Origin: Oscillospiraceae bacterium
GTDB taxonomy: Bacteria > Bacillota > Clostridia > Oscillospirales > Oscillospiraceae
Assembly: GCA_020025295.1 (NCBI GenBank)
Contig: JAHHSJ010000005.1
Coordinates: 10,643-74,642, forward strand
DNA: 64,000 nt
Direction of reading: 5' to 3'
This document shows, piece after piece, positions 41,867-49,317 of this stretch. Position numbers and translations under genes: made by a program. Every line of letters begins with the position of its first letter. Positions within the stretch are counted from its first letter, which is position 1. The notes under the pieces were generated by a model. It made no database searches. It saw only the letters and a list, made by a program, of their open reading frames with translations, and had not been told where the DNA came from.

Positions 41867-42571
41867 TTATCCCCACAGAGGCCGATTTTGCGGCTTCTGT
41901 TCCGGTAAGTCAAAGTATTTTGCCTGCAAATGAAGCGGCAGTAGATTGGGCAGAACGCCCTTCAAGTCCTCAGCCACATCCGATCGCACCGTGTGCAAAA
42001 ACACGGGGAGGTGACTGCGCTCGGACAGTGCGTGGATGAAATCCAGAGAGTCCAGCACCGTCTGGGGAGTGGTTTCGCTGCCCAGATTGGAGTTGTTTAC
42101 AATATCAGTGAATTTCAGACCGCAGGCCGTTTCAATTTCTTCCATGACCTCCAGTGCATCCTCCGGCGTCCGGGTCAACGGGCGGTAGCAGTTGGCTACA
42201 AAGACCATGCGGTAGTTGTTTTCTTCTAAGATGAAGGGGGTGTAGCGCCCCAGCGCATAGGCCCCACGATCGTCGCCGCCGATGTCCATGATGCCCCAAG
42301 TGTTCCGGTCCTCTACCAGACGGTAGGCTTCCGCCGGCAGAGCGGGTAAATCCACATTGGAGTTGGCAAACTGGGGCGAAATCAGGTCTACACCGGCCTG
42401 TGCCAGCGTGTCGGCACTGTCTTTTGTGCGGAAATAGGGGTTCACAATGTCCAGATCTGCGATGCAGACATTCTTACCCAGCTCCGCCAGATGCAGGGCG
42501 TAGTTGACGGCAATATTGGTTTTTCCGGAGCCGTAGTGCCCTGCAAAGAGGGTCAGTCGTTTGTGTTCCAT
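41867..42571 (-). CDS. P-loop NTPase of MinD/ParA-like (SIMIBI) type, function unknown
   Basis: 234 residues. Walker A GHYGSGKTNIAVN near residue 11 (a form without the deviant second Lys), ADLDIVNPYFR (switch I-like Asp), GIMDIGGDDRGAYALG (Walker B). A TM segment is absent. Such proteins occur as nucleotide-binding partners or metal-cluster/cofactor inserters. Placed between the acyl-CoA ligase (17 nt) and the ferredoxin subunit (21 nt), so it may mature or regulate the oxidoreductase (inference). No specific function can be named. Confidence 0.75.
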   Translation of the reverse strand: MEHKRLTLFAGHYGSGKTNIAVNYALHLAELGKNVCIADLDIVNPYFRTKDSADTLAQAGVDLISPQFANSNVDLPALPAEAYRLVEDRNTWGIMDIGGDDRGAYALGRYTPFILEENNYRMVFVANCYRPLTRTPEDALEVMEEIETACGLKFTDIVNNSNLGSETTPQTVLDSLDFIHALSERSHLPVFLHTVRSDVAEDLKGVLPNLLPLHLQAKYFDLPEQKPQNRPLWG

Positions 42572-42588
42572 GTCGTTTCCTCCGGCGC

Positions 42589-44856
42589 TTACAGCTGATT
42601 GCGGATGATCTTTCCGCTGATGGTCTTAGGCAGGCTGTCCCGGAACTCCACGATTCTGGGGTACTTGTAGGGAGCCGTGTGCTGCTTGACATAGGTCTGG
42701 ATTTCCTTCTTGAGCTCCTCCGAAGGCTGCTTGCCTTCCACCAGCACGATGCTGGCTTTCACGACCTGTCCTCGTACCTCATCCGGAGCGGCAGATACGC
42801 CGCATTCCAGCACATAGGGCAGCTCCATGATGGTGCTTTCGATCTCAAAGGGCCCGATGCGGTAGCCGGAGGACTTGATTACATCGTCCGCACGGCTGAC
42901 ATACCAGTAGTAGCCATCCTCATCCCGCCAAGCCAAATCGCCGGTGTGATACAGGCCGTCGTGCCAGACGGCACGGGTCTTTTCCGGGTCCTGATAGTAA
43001 CCCAAAAACACGCCGCAGGAAGGTTCGCCGTCGGTGTGGATGACGATTTCGCCGTTGACGCCGTCGGGGACGGTGTTTCCGTCGGCATCCACCAGATCGA
43101 TGCCGTAGCCGGGGATGGGCTTGCCCATAGCGCCGGGCTTGAGCATCATGCCGCGCAGGCTGGCGATGCCGAGGGTCATCTCGGTCTGACCGAAGCCCTG
43201 CGCGATCTGCAATCCGGTGGCCTTCTCGAACTGATAGAATACCTCCGGATTGAGAGCCTCGCCGGCGGTGGTGGCGTGCTGGATGGAGGAGAGATCGTAG
43301 TGGCTCAGATCCTGCTTGATGAGCATGCGGTACATGGTGGGGGGCGCACAGAAGGAAGTGATGTGATACTTGGCAAACATGGGGAGAATCTTCTCTGCGT
43401 CGAAGCGGTCGAAGTCGTAGGTGAATACGGCGCTCTCGCACAGCCACTGACCGTAAAGCTTGCCCCACAGGGCTTTGCCCCAGCCGGTTTCGGAGATAGT
43501 GAAGTGCAGTCCGTCCCGGTCCGCCATCTGCCAGTACTTGGCGGTGACGAAGTGGCCCAGAGCGTACTTGTAGGAGTGCATGGCGATTTTGGGATAGCCG
43601 GTGGTGCCGGAGGTGAAGAACATCAGCATCGGGTCGTTGCCACAGGGAGCATCCTCGGTCCGGAGATAACGGCGGCTGAACAGGCTGTACTCTTCATCGT
43701 AGTTGTGCCAGCCCGCTCGGGAACCGCCCACCAGAATCTTGGTCATGGGGGGGCCCACCTGCTGCTCTGCCAGTTCCGCCTGATGGGCGGTGTCACCGTC
43801 GGCGGTGCAAAGGATAGCGCTGACGCCGGCCGATTGAAAACGGTAGGTGAAGTCGTGTTCCACCAGCTGATTGGTGGCGGGGATGGCGATGGCACCCAGC
43901 TTGTGCAGACCAAGGATGGCGAACCAGAACTGATAGTGCCGCTTGAGTACCAGCATCACCCGGTCGCCTCGTTTGATGCCGAGGGACTTGAAGTAGTTTG
44001 CGCTCTGGGAGGAGGCGTCCTTCATGTCCTTGAAGGTGAAACGGCGCTCAGTCAAGTCGTTTGCCACATAGAGCATGGCCAATTTGTCCGGCTCTCTCCG
44101 GGCAATGGCGTCCACCGTGTCAAAGGCGAAGTTGTAGGAGTTTTCGTCCTCAAAGTGCAGTCTCTTCAGCATGCCGTTCTCGTCCTCCTCCGGGTGGACG
44201 AACTTCTGGCACAGCAGCGGCTTACCGGACTTGTTGAAGCGGCTCTGACCGATGTAGAGCGGCTGGTCGGTGGTCTCGCTGACCATGATGATGGAAACGA
44301 ATACGCAGTCCCGACCGTCGATGGCGATCATGCCGTGGGGGGTGGAGGACTTGTAGAAGATGCTGTCGCCTTCTCGCAGGACTTCCTCGTGCTCGCCCAC
44401 CCGGACTCGGAGGGAGCCTTTCAGTACCAGGTTGAATTCCTGTCCGGCGTGGGTGGTGGTGTGGATGGGCTGATTCTGGAGTTCATCGGAGTATTCGTAG
44501 GTGACCCAGTAGGGGGTAGCCAGCTTCTTGCGGAAGAGAGGGGCCATGTCCTGAACGGTGATGCCGTCTTCGCTGGCGGTGACCAGACCCTTGCCCTTTC
44601 TCGTCACGGTGTAGCCGGTCAGCTTGGCACTGTGTCCTTCCAGCAAATCGGTGATTTCCAAACCGAACACTTTGGCACACTTGTGCATAAAGGTGAAGGG
44701 CAAGTCCGTAGTGCCGGATTCATACTGCCGGTACTGCTCTTCGGTATTTTCAGTCAGCTCTGCCATTTTCCGGATGCTGTAACCTAGAATGTCACGCATC
44801 TCCCGGATTCGAAGGGCAATCTCCATCAACTGATTGGTCGTAGACTGTTTACTCAT
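42589..44856 (-). CDS. XRE HTH-cupin-acyl-CoA synthetase fusion
   Basis: 755 residues. (1) HTH XRE ~10-65 (IRKMAELTENTEEQYRQYESG). (2) Cupin ~110-190 (HAGQEFNLVLKGSLRVRVG, STPHG). (3) AMP-forming acyl-CoA synthetase ~235-755: FFTSGTTGYPK (P-loop), GFGQTEMT, YHTGDLAWRDEDGYYWYVSRADD, and the C-terminal catalytic Lys in KTISGKIIR. The GWGKALWGKLYGQW segment places it near medium-chain/branched acyl-CoA synthetases. It would activate a short or branched fatty acid to acyl-CoA for the downstream oxidoreductase. AAAGGATG precedes the ATG. First gene after the T-box. The regulator part may sense the acid or CoA product (inference). Confidence 0.88.
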   Translation of the reverse strand: MSKQSTTNQLMEIALRIREMRDILGYSIRKMAELTENTEEQYRQYESGTTDLPFTFMHKCAKVFGLEITDLLEGHSAKLTGYTVTRKGKGLVTASEDGITVQDMAPLFRKKLATPYWVTYEYSDELQNQPIHTTTHAGQEFNLVLKGSLRVRVGEHEEVLREGDSIFYKSSTPHGMIAIDGRDCVFVSIIMVSETTDQPLYIGQSRFNKSGKPLLCQKFVHPEEDENGMLKRLHFEDENSYNFAFDTVDAIARREPDKLAMLYVANDLTERRFTFKDMKDASSQSANYFKSLGIKRGDRVMLVLKRHYQFWFAILGLHKLGAIAIPATNQLVEHDFTYRFQSAGVSAILCTADGDTAHQAELAEQQVGPPMTKILVGGSRAGWHNYDEEYSLFSRRYLRTEDAPCGNDPMLMFFTSGTTGYPKIAMHSYKYALGHFVTAKYWQMADRDGLHFTISETGWGKALWGKLYGQWLCESAVFTYDFDRFDAEKILPMFAKYHITSFCAPPTMYRMLIKQDLSHYDLSSIQHATTAGEALNPEVFYQFEKATGLQIAQGFGQTEMTLGIASLRGMMLKPGAMGKPIPGYGIDLVDADGNTVPDGVNGEIVIHTDGEPSCGVFLGYYQDPEKTRAVWHDGLYHTGDLAWRDEDGYYWYVSRADDVIKSSGYRIGPFEIESTIMELPYVLECGVSAAPDEVRGQVVKASIVLVEGKQPSEELKKEIQTYVKQHTAPYKYPRIVEFRDSLPKTISGKIIRNQL

Positions 44857-44882
44857 GGCAGTTTCATCCTTTCTGTGACAAT

Positions 44883-45163
44883 AAAAAAACTCGTCTCAAG
44901 ATTAAATCTTGAGACGAGTTAAAATTCACCCGCGGTACCACTCAATTTGCGGCCTAGGCCGCCACTTCAGACTCCAACAAGCCCTATCCCTTAACGCGGG
45001 CAGACGGGAGGAGTCTACTGGGGCAAACCGTTCGGTCCTCCGGCTCAGAAGTGATAGGTACTTGGAAGGGGAAAACATCGGCTCACACCACCCGCCGACT
45101 CTCTGAAGCTTTCGCAATTCCGACCGTCTTCATCAACGCCTTTTTGTTATCTCGGTAATGATT
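44883..45163 (-). promoter_or_regulatory. T-box riboswitch, isoleucine specifier
   Basis: Complete T-box leader on the minus strand. The T-box TGGTACCGCG is at 44940-44931; its variable base T fits an A discriminator, as in tRNA-Ile. The terminator is a 15-bp stem (44888-44902 with 44906-44920) followed by seven T, and the antiterminator side GAGTGG...AACTC competes for the same bases. Stem I has the GGC/GCC base, the GTTGAT/TGA kink and GAAG/CTTC. The trinucleotide directly 5' of CTTC, plus one purine, is ATC-A (45055-45052), so the specifier reads ATC = isoleucine. Uncharged tRNA-Ile would allow read-through into the eight-gene operon. Confidence 0.9.
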
Positions 45164-45169
45164 GTGACA

Positions 45170-45198
45170 ACTTTACCACTTGCAAAAAAGCTTGTCAA
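45170..45198 (-). promoter_or_regulatory. Promoter of the T-box operon
   Basis: Minus strand TTGACA (45198-45193), 17-nt spacer, TAAAGT (45175-45170). Confidence 0.85.
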
Positions 45199-45429
45199 GC
45201 GTTTTTTGCAGAGAATTTTTTCGACATCGGACGGGCTGAATTTCCGAAAAGAGAACAATTGTTGCCCTGAATGGACAGAAGAATTTTTCTCCAATTTTGT
45301 GCAAGATGGTATAAAAATAACGAAAAATAAAAAGATTTACAACCGAAAAGTGACGCTGTTGGCGCCGCTGATTTTTTCAAAATTTGACGCCGGCTGCGGG
45401 TCAGACTGGTACGAAGTGCGAAATAAAAT
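45199..45429. other. AT-rich intergenic stretch
   Basis: About 230 bp between the T-box promoter and the remnant below. It is AT-rich with A/T runs; no terminator for the pilus operon, RNA gene or convincing ORF was seen. Confidence 0.4.
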
Positions 45430-45655
45430 TTATTCATATTTCGAACTATCTTCTTCCCAGACGATGAGCTGAGTGCCCAGCGGATCGGCTGATTCTTCCG
45501 AAACAGAACCCTCTGCCGTGGAGCAGGAGCAATCAAATTCGCACACATCCTGTTCCTCTGACACCGGGCGAAAGGAGATAGCGATAAGCACCGGGACAGG
45601 TGCCGTGGACGGAAATCAGCGCCTTTGCCATGCAGAGCGAAGCGGTATCTCCCAT
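45430..45655 (-). pseudogene. Probable frameshifted small gene after the sortase
   Basis: GGAGG follows the sortase stop codon and leads with 9-nt spacing to ATG 45655 (MGDTASLCMAKALISVHG), but that frame ends after 40 codons at 45533. Another frame continues from about 45616 to a stop at 45430 with coding-like, acidic sequence (VSEEQDVCEFDCSCST, then DPLGTQLIVWEED). Joining them with one frameshift near 45600 gives a ~75-residue protein with a Cys cluster. It could be a broken gene, a sequencing error or programmed frameshifting. No family was recognised. Confidence 0.4.
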
Positions 45656-45673
45656 GATAGCGAGCCTCCGTGG

Positions 45674-46402
45674 CTATGCTGTGTCATCGTGAATCTGACC
45701 AATCAGAAGAAAACGCCCGTTCGTTGAGGCATCGGAGCAGGTGGAAAGCGTGATATAGTGCGCCTTCGGATCGGGAGCAACAGGGCGAACCAGCAGAGCG
45801 TGCTGGTTCACATAGTCCAGATACGCCGGATTTTCCTCTGGTTCTGTACTAAACAGAGTCGGATCATAGGCGTCTGCTTCCAAAAAGGCAAAGAACTCAA
45901 TGGTGTGCCAACTGCCGCTGTGGAATAAGCTTCCCTCAGTGTGGGTGTTGAAAAAATCTGGGCTGCTGAACCGTTCCAAGTCGCTGAACATGCCGCCTGT
46001 TTGCAGGTGATGCCCATAGAGGATGCTGTTCCCGTCGGAGAAGTTGGGGGCATTTCGAGCGTCCAGAAAGATGCTGCCGGACAGGGAGAACTGCCCGTTC
46101 ACATCGGTGTTGACATATTTTGTGTTAGTTTCCGCTTGAACCAGAGGGGTGTCGATGTGGGTTCCATCCACCGTCAGCCAGCCGAACACCTCCGGGTTGC
46201 TTGCCTGTAAATCGGCGAAGGATTGGACCGAGTCCGGCTGAGGACGGTAGGACTGGAACACCGTCCCGTCCGCCTGTCGGCAAATCTGGGCGGAATCCCA
46301 TAGCCCATACGCTCCGTACAGCAGCAAGAGCAGAAAAAAGGCTGCAATCAGCCGCTGAAGCAGAGCGTCTGCCCGTCGGAGGAGAATGCAGCCGAACCTC
46401 AT
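45674..46402 (-). CDS. srtB: Class B sortase
   Basis: 242 residues. N-terminal TM anchor (~18-36), then the class B catalytic domain with DTPLVQ, LYGHHL (catalytic His), TLSTC (catalytic Cys near 222) and downstream Arg in NGRFLLIG. It should cleave a sorting signal and attach or polymerise the adjacent pilin-like protein. The ATG overlaps the pilin stop codon (ATGA). Class B enzymes polymerise pili in some Firmicutes, so this single-sortase locus is plausible as a complete unit. Confidence 0.9.
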   Translation of the reverse strand: MRFGCILLRRADALLQRLIAAFFLLLLLYGAYGLWDSAQICRQADGTVFQSYRPQPDSVQSFADLQASNPEVFGWLTVDGTHIDTPLVQAETNTKYVNTDVNGQFSLSGSIFLDARNAPNFSDGNSILYGHHLQTGGMFSDLERFSSPDFFNTHTEGSLFHSGSWHTIEFFAFLEADAYDPTLFSTEPEENPAYLDYVNQHALLVRPVAPDPKAHYITLSTCSDASTNGRFLLIGQIHDDTA

Positions 46403-47481
46403 TCACGATGAACGGAGTCTCTGCGTTTCAGCACCAACAGAAGAGTGAATGCGGCTGCGGCAGCAGCAATCAACAGGAAGAAGGGAAGCTCGTTGGTGTC
46501 GACGCCGGTGATGGGAATATCCTGATAGATGTTGACGAAAGCGGCCTTGTTGTCCTCTTCTCCCACCAGATTGTCGGTGGCGTCCGGGGAGAGGGAGGTC
46601 ATGGCTTCGTCATCCATTGTGGCGTACTTGGTTTGGAACACCTGCCCGTTCTCTGTAACGGTAACGCTGGGAATATACCCATCCTTGGCTGCAAGCTCCG
46701 TGACGACATAGCGGGTGCCGGCAGGCAAATCGTCAAAGTTCAGTTTCTGCCCGTCATACAAAGTGAAGGCGACTTCCTGACCCACAGGGCAGCGGACTTC
46801 CACGCCGTCAGGGCCATCTGTGTGACCGATAAACTCGGTTTCGCAGGAGGTGGCAGGAGCGTTGAATTTGATGACGAAATCAAAGGAGTGCTGTTTGTTT
46901 GCCAGGTCGCCCACGGTTTCCTTGGAAATTTCCAATTGGGCCGGCTTGGAAAAGATGTTGGTAAACCGGATTTCAGACTGTTTGACGAAATCCTTTTCCG
47001 CAGTGATGGTCTGGATATAAACAGAGCCATCATACTTGTTCGCCACATACACCCGGAGCGTGTAGACATCCTCGGAGTAAGCCATGGTGCCCTCACCGGA
47101 GTAGGTGTTGGCAATCTCTTTCAGGGTGTACTCATAGAGTCCGGCGTGGGTGAAGGGAGCGAATACGATGGGGGAGGATTGGGTAATTCGAATCAGACCG
47201 GTTTCATCCTGCGTGTAGTCCGAACTGTCTCTGGCAGGATAGGTGATAGGGGCAATGGTTGCCTCGGGAGCGTCGCTAGTGACAGGGGTCAGCTCAAACT
47301 GAAAGGTGACGCAGGGGACGGAAATCCCCTCCGCCAGAACCAGTTCCTTGGTGACAACTGCACATGCGTCCCATGGTTCGGTCCCGGTCCCGATGGTGGG
47401 TACTTCGGCAGCAGAAGCCGGGCTGCCCAGAGCCAACACCATCGCAAGGGCAAGGAAAAGTGCGTGAAGCTTTTTCTTCAT
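46399..47481 (-). CDS. Pilin-like surface protein with two Spy0128-type isopeptide domains
   Basis: 360 residues. Signal peptide (~1-24, ending ASAAE). Domain 1 (~35-175) runs from VVTKELV to RFTNIF; domain 2 (~183-320) runs from ISKETVG to AFVNIYQ. Each begins with a Lys, ends with an Asn and has an internal Glu (YTLKEI; VVTEL), the triad for an intramolecular Lys-Asn isopeptide bond. C-terminal sorting signal IPITGVDT, a TM stretch and KRRDS tail. Likely exported, sortase-anchored or polymerised. Flanked by a signal-peptidase homologue and a class B sortase on the same strand. Confidence 0.88.
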   Translation of the reverse strand: MKKKLHALFLALAMVLALGSPASAAEVPTIGTGTEPWDACAVVTKELVLAEGISVPCVTFQFELTPVTSDAPEATIAPITYPARDSSDYTQDETGLIRITQSSPIVFAPFTHAGLYEYTLKEIANTYSGEGTMAYSEDVYTLRVYVANKYDGSVYIQTITAEKDFVKQSEIRFTNIFSKPAQLEISKETVGDLANKQHSFDFVIKFNAPATSCETEFIGHTDGPDGVEVRCPVGQEVAFTLYDGQKLNFDDLPAGTRYVVTELAAKDGYIPSVTVTENGQVFQTKYATMDDEAMTSLSPDATDNLVGEEDNKAAFVNIYQDIPITGVDTNELPFFLLIAAAAAAFTLLLVLKRRDSVHRE

Positions 47482-47543
47482 AAAAAGAGTCCTTTCTGAA
47501 ATCTTTTGTTCCCTTTGTGGGGGAAAGGAAGTGAAATCAAATC

Positions 47544-48074
47544 TCAGAACCCTCTGCGGCGGAGAAGGGTGATGACCAGCCCTTTGATCTCCTCTGCAGA
47601 TACGGTACCGTAACTGCGGCTGTCTTTGGATTGAGGACGGTTATCGCTCAGAACAAAGAATTCCCCCGGCGGCACTGTGACAGGGAAGGAGCTGCCCTCT
47701 GTGTAGGGCAGCGTTTCCGTGGAAATGTCCGGCTCTTGCTGCAAGTAACCGTTGATTTGCAGACCGGCTTCCGTCAGGTCAACCACATCACCTCCCATAG
47801 CTACAATTCTTTGGATTTGGAGTTCCCCGTCCTTCTCCAGCACCACCACATCCCGGGGGCGGTATTCTTGCTGAAGGCGATAGTAAAAGACCAGATCGCC
47901 GTCCTTGCAGGCCGGATGCATTCTGCTGTCGCTGCAACGGAAAAGGCCAAAGACAAACAGAAACATTCCGGCGATAAATAGAACAAAAATGGCAGCTTTC
48001 AGGAGAAAAAATCGCAGTTCGTGTTGGAAAGAACGCGTTTCTGCCGGAGTGCAGACAAAACCGGATTCAGACAT
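47544..48074 (-). CDS. Signal peptidase I homologue lacking the catalytic lysine
   Basis: 176 residues, S26 family. N-terminal TM (~25-45), DSRMHPACKDGDLVFYYRL (cited as SRMHPACKDGDLV) with the nucleophile-type Ser in SxMxP, and GEFFVLSDNRPQSKDSRSYG (box E; core SDNRPQSKDSRSYG). The box D general-base Lys, normally in a (V/I)KR(V/I) context, is Gln: IQRIVAMGGD. Pilus loci of streptococci carry similar SipA-like proteins with lost catalytic residues that help pilus assembly. The start is ATG 48074, with AAGGGGA 8 nt upstream. Either a chaperone-like pilus factor or a peptidase using another base (inference). Confidence 0.82.
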   Translation of the reverse strand: MSESGFVCTPAETRSFQHELRFFLLKAAIFVLFIAGMFLFVFGLFRCSDSRMHPACKDGDLVFYYRLQQEYRPRDVVVLEKDGELQIQRIVAMGGDVVDLTEAGLQINGYLQQEPDISTETLPYTEGSSFPVTVPPGEFFVLSDNRPQSKDSRSYGTVSAEEIKGLVITLLRRRGF

Positions 48075-48504
48075 GGCAGCATCCCCTTGTTCCATCCTGT
48101 ACAGCAAACGGTGACACAGCGGAAATTTCCTTCCTAGCGCGTTCTCTGTGGCTAGGACGGGAAATTGCGGCTGAATACACAGGAAACATCGCTGTCGAAG
48201 GCAAAACGGCCGATTTTTGAAGTTGTTTTGCTGCTCGTGCATCCTTCATTTGCTCACAGTCCTTTCCATCCATGAAAAACACCGCAGTTCTGCGTCCGGG
48301 TACATGGGAGAAACGGTTTGATTGCTCCTTCTACCCGGATAATCTCATTGTATGAAGGATGGGTGAGCGTTGGACCGGACAGAGAGCGCAAAAAAGCAGC
48401 CGATCGTGAGATAGGCTGCTTGCTGCATTCGAAGAACGGTTTATGGGACATTCGGGGTGGTACTATAAGACTATCATAGGAAAGAAGAATGGGAGGTTTT
48501 CAGT
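48075..48504. other. Intergenic region of ~430 bp upstream of the pilus locus and SWIM gene
   Basis: Divergent spacer. On the minus strand TACAAT (48352-48347) is a possible -10 for the pilus genes, with a poor -35. An ORF upstream of and in frame with the signal peptidase (to 48242) has no SD. A second, overlapping 60-codon ORF (48249-48067) looks non-coding. No RNA or operator was recognised. Confidence 0.4.
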
Positions 48505-49317
48505 ATGAACATGGAAGAGAAGGCAAAAAAGGCTCTCGGGAAGAACCTTCAAACGCCGAACAGCGGAAAAAAGAAACCGGGGGAATTTCATCCCTCGGTG
48601 GTGGAAATCCGCTTTCTCTCCAGCGGATTGACGCTGCCCTATTACAGTGATAATTTCGATCTGCAGGAGGGCGATATGGTCTATGTAGATGGAAAAATGG
48701 AGGGCAGACAAGGCGAAGTCGTGCGGGTCAGCCATAATTTCAAAATCGATCTGGATAACTACCACCGGGTGGTAGAAAAGCTGAATACCGAGGTACATGG
48801 AACCTTTTACAGTGCCAAACACCACTTTTTCACGCTGGATCAGGATGCCATCCCGGTGGAACAGGTGCGCCCGTGGCTGATTGCCCCGAAGAAGAGTGTG
48901 GGCGGCTTGGTGATCGGCTGGGACGATTCCGGTTTTCCGCTGGACGATCTGGAACAGATGGATGTTTCGCCCCAGATTGCAGACCGGGGTGTGGAGTATT
49001 ACCTCCATCATCAGGTGCTTTACCTGAATGTCAGCGGTACCAAGGGCTATGCCATCGTCCGAGGCAATCAGGCAGACCCCTATGAGGTGGAATTCTGCTA
49101 TCAGGATGGGGAAATCAGCCGATTGACCTGCAACTGCTACTGCACCGACCATTGTAAGCACATGGTGGCAGTGATGCTGCAGCTGCGGGAAATGCTGGCA
49201 GTGATGCAGCAGCAAAATGAAAGCATTGCTCCCCTAAATAGCGACTTTTCCGCCATCTTGAAGGAAATTCTTACCTTCTATGCGGATTTGAAGCGGCGCC
49301 CCTCGTTCCGGCTGTAA
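48505..49317 (+). CDS. Uncharacterised protein with SWIM zinc finger
   Basis: 270 residues. The C-terminal part has a SWIM-type motif CNCYCTDHCKH (CxC, then CxH) near residues 214-224, a zinc site linked to DNA or protein binding. N-terminal ~100 residues are mixed strand with a basic start (KKALGKNLQTPNSGKKK). SWIM proteins often accompany SNF2 helicases, but no helicase is in the window. GGGAGG lies 8 nt before the ATG. Convergent with the NuoE-like gene: the two stop codons abut as TAATTA with no terminator between. Function unknown. Confidence 0.75.
   Translation: MNMEEKAKKALGKNLQTPNSGKKKPGEFHPSVVEIRFLSSGLTLPYYSDNFDLQEGDMVYVDGKMEGRQGEVVRVSHNFKIDLDNYHRVVEKLNTEVHGTFYSAKHHFFTLDQDAIPVEQVRPWLIAPKKSVGGLVIGWDDSGFPLDDLEQMDVSPQIADRGVEYYLHHQVLYLNVSGTKGYAIVRGNQADPYEVEFCYQDGEISRLTCNCYCTDHCKHMVAVMLQLREMLAVMQQQNESIAPLNSDFSAILKEILTFYADLKRRPSFRL

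Noticed and set aside
37377..44856. Reading the VOR/ligase/ilvE operon as a plain amino-acid fermentation pathway
   Set aside because: The isoleucine T-box would induce it during isoleucine starvation, which does not fit a catabolic role; it remains an alternative if the specifier assignment is wrong.
45158..45472. 104-codon plus-strand ORF overlapping the T-box promoter
   Set aside because: No SD, biased by AT-rich sequence, and overlaps the promoter and leader of the opposite-strand operon.
48067..48249. 60-codon minus-strand ORF with an AAAGGA upstream
   Set aside because: Translation looks random and it overlaps the start of the signal-peptidase gene; kept only as a note in the intergenic entry.
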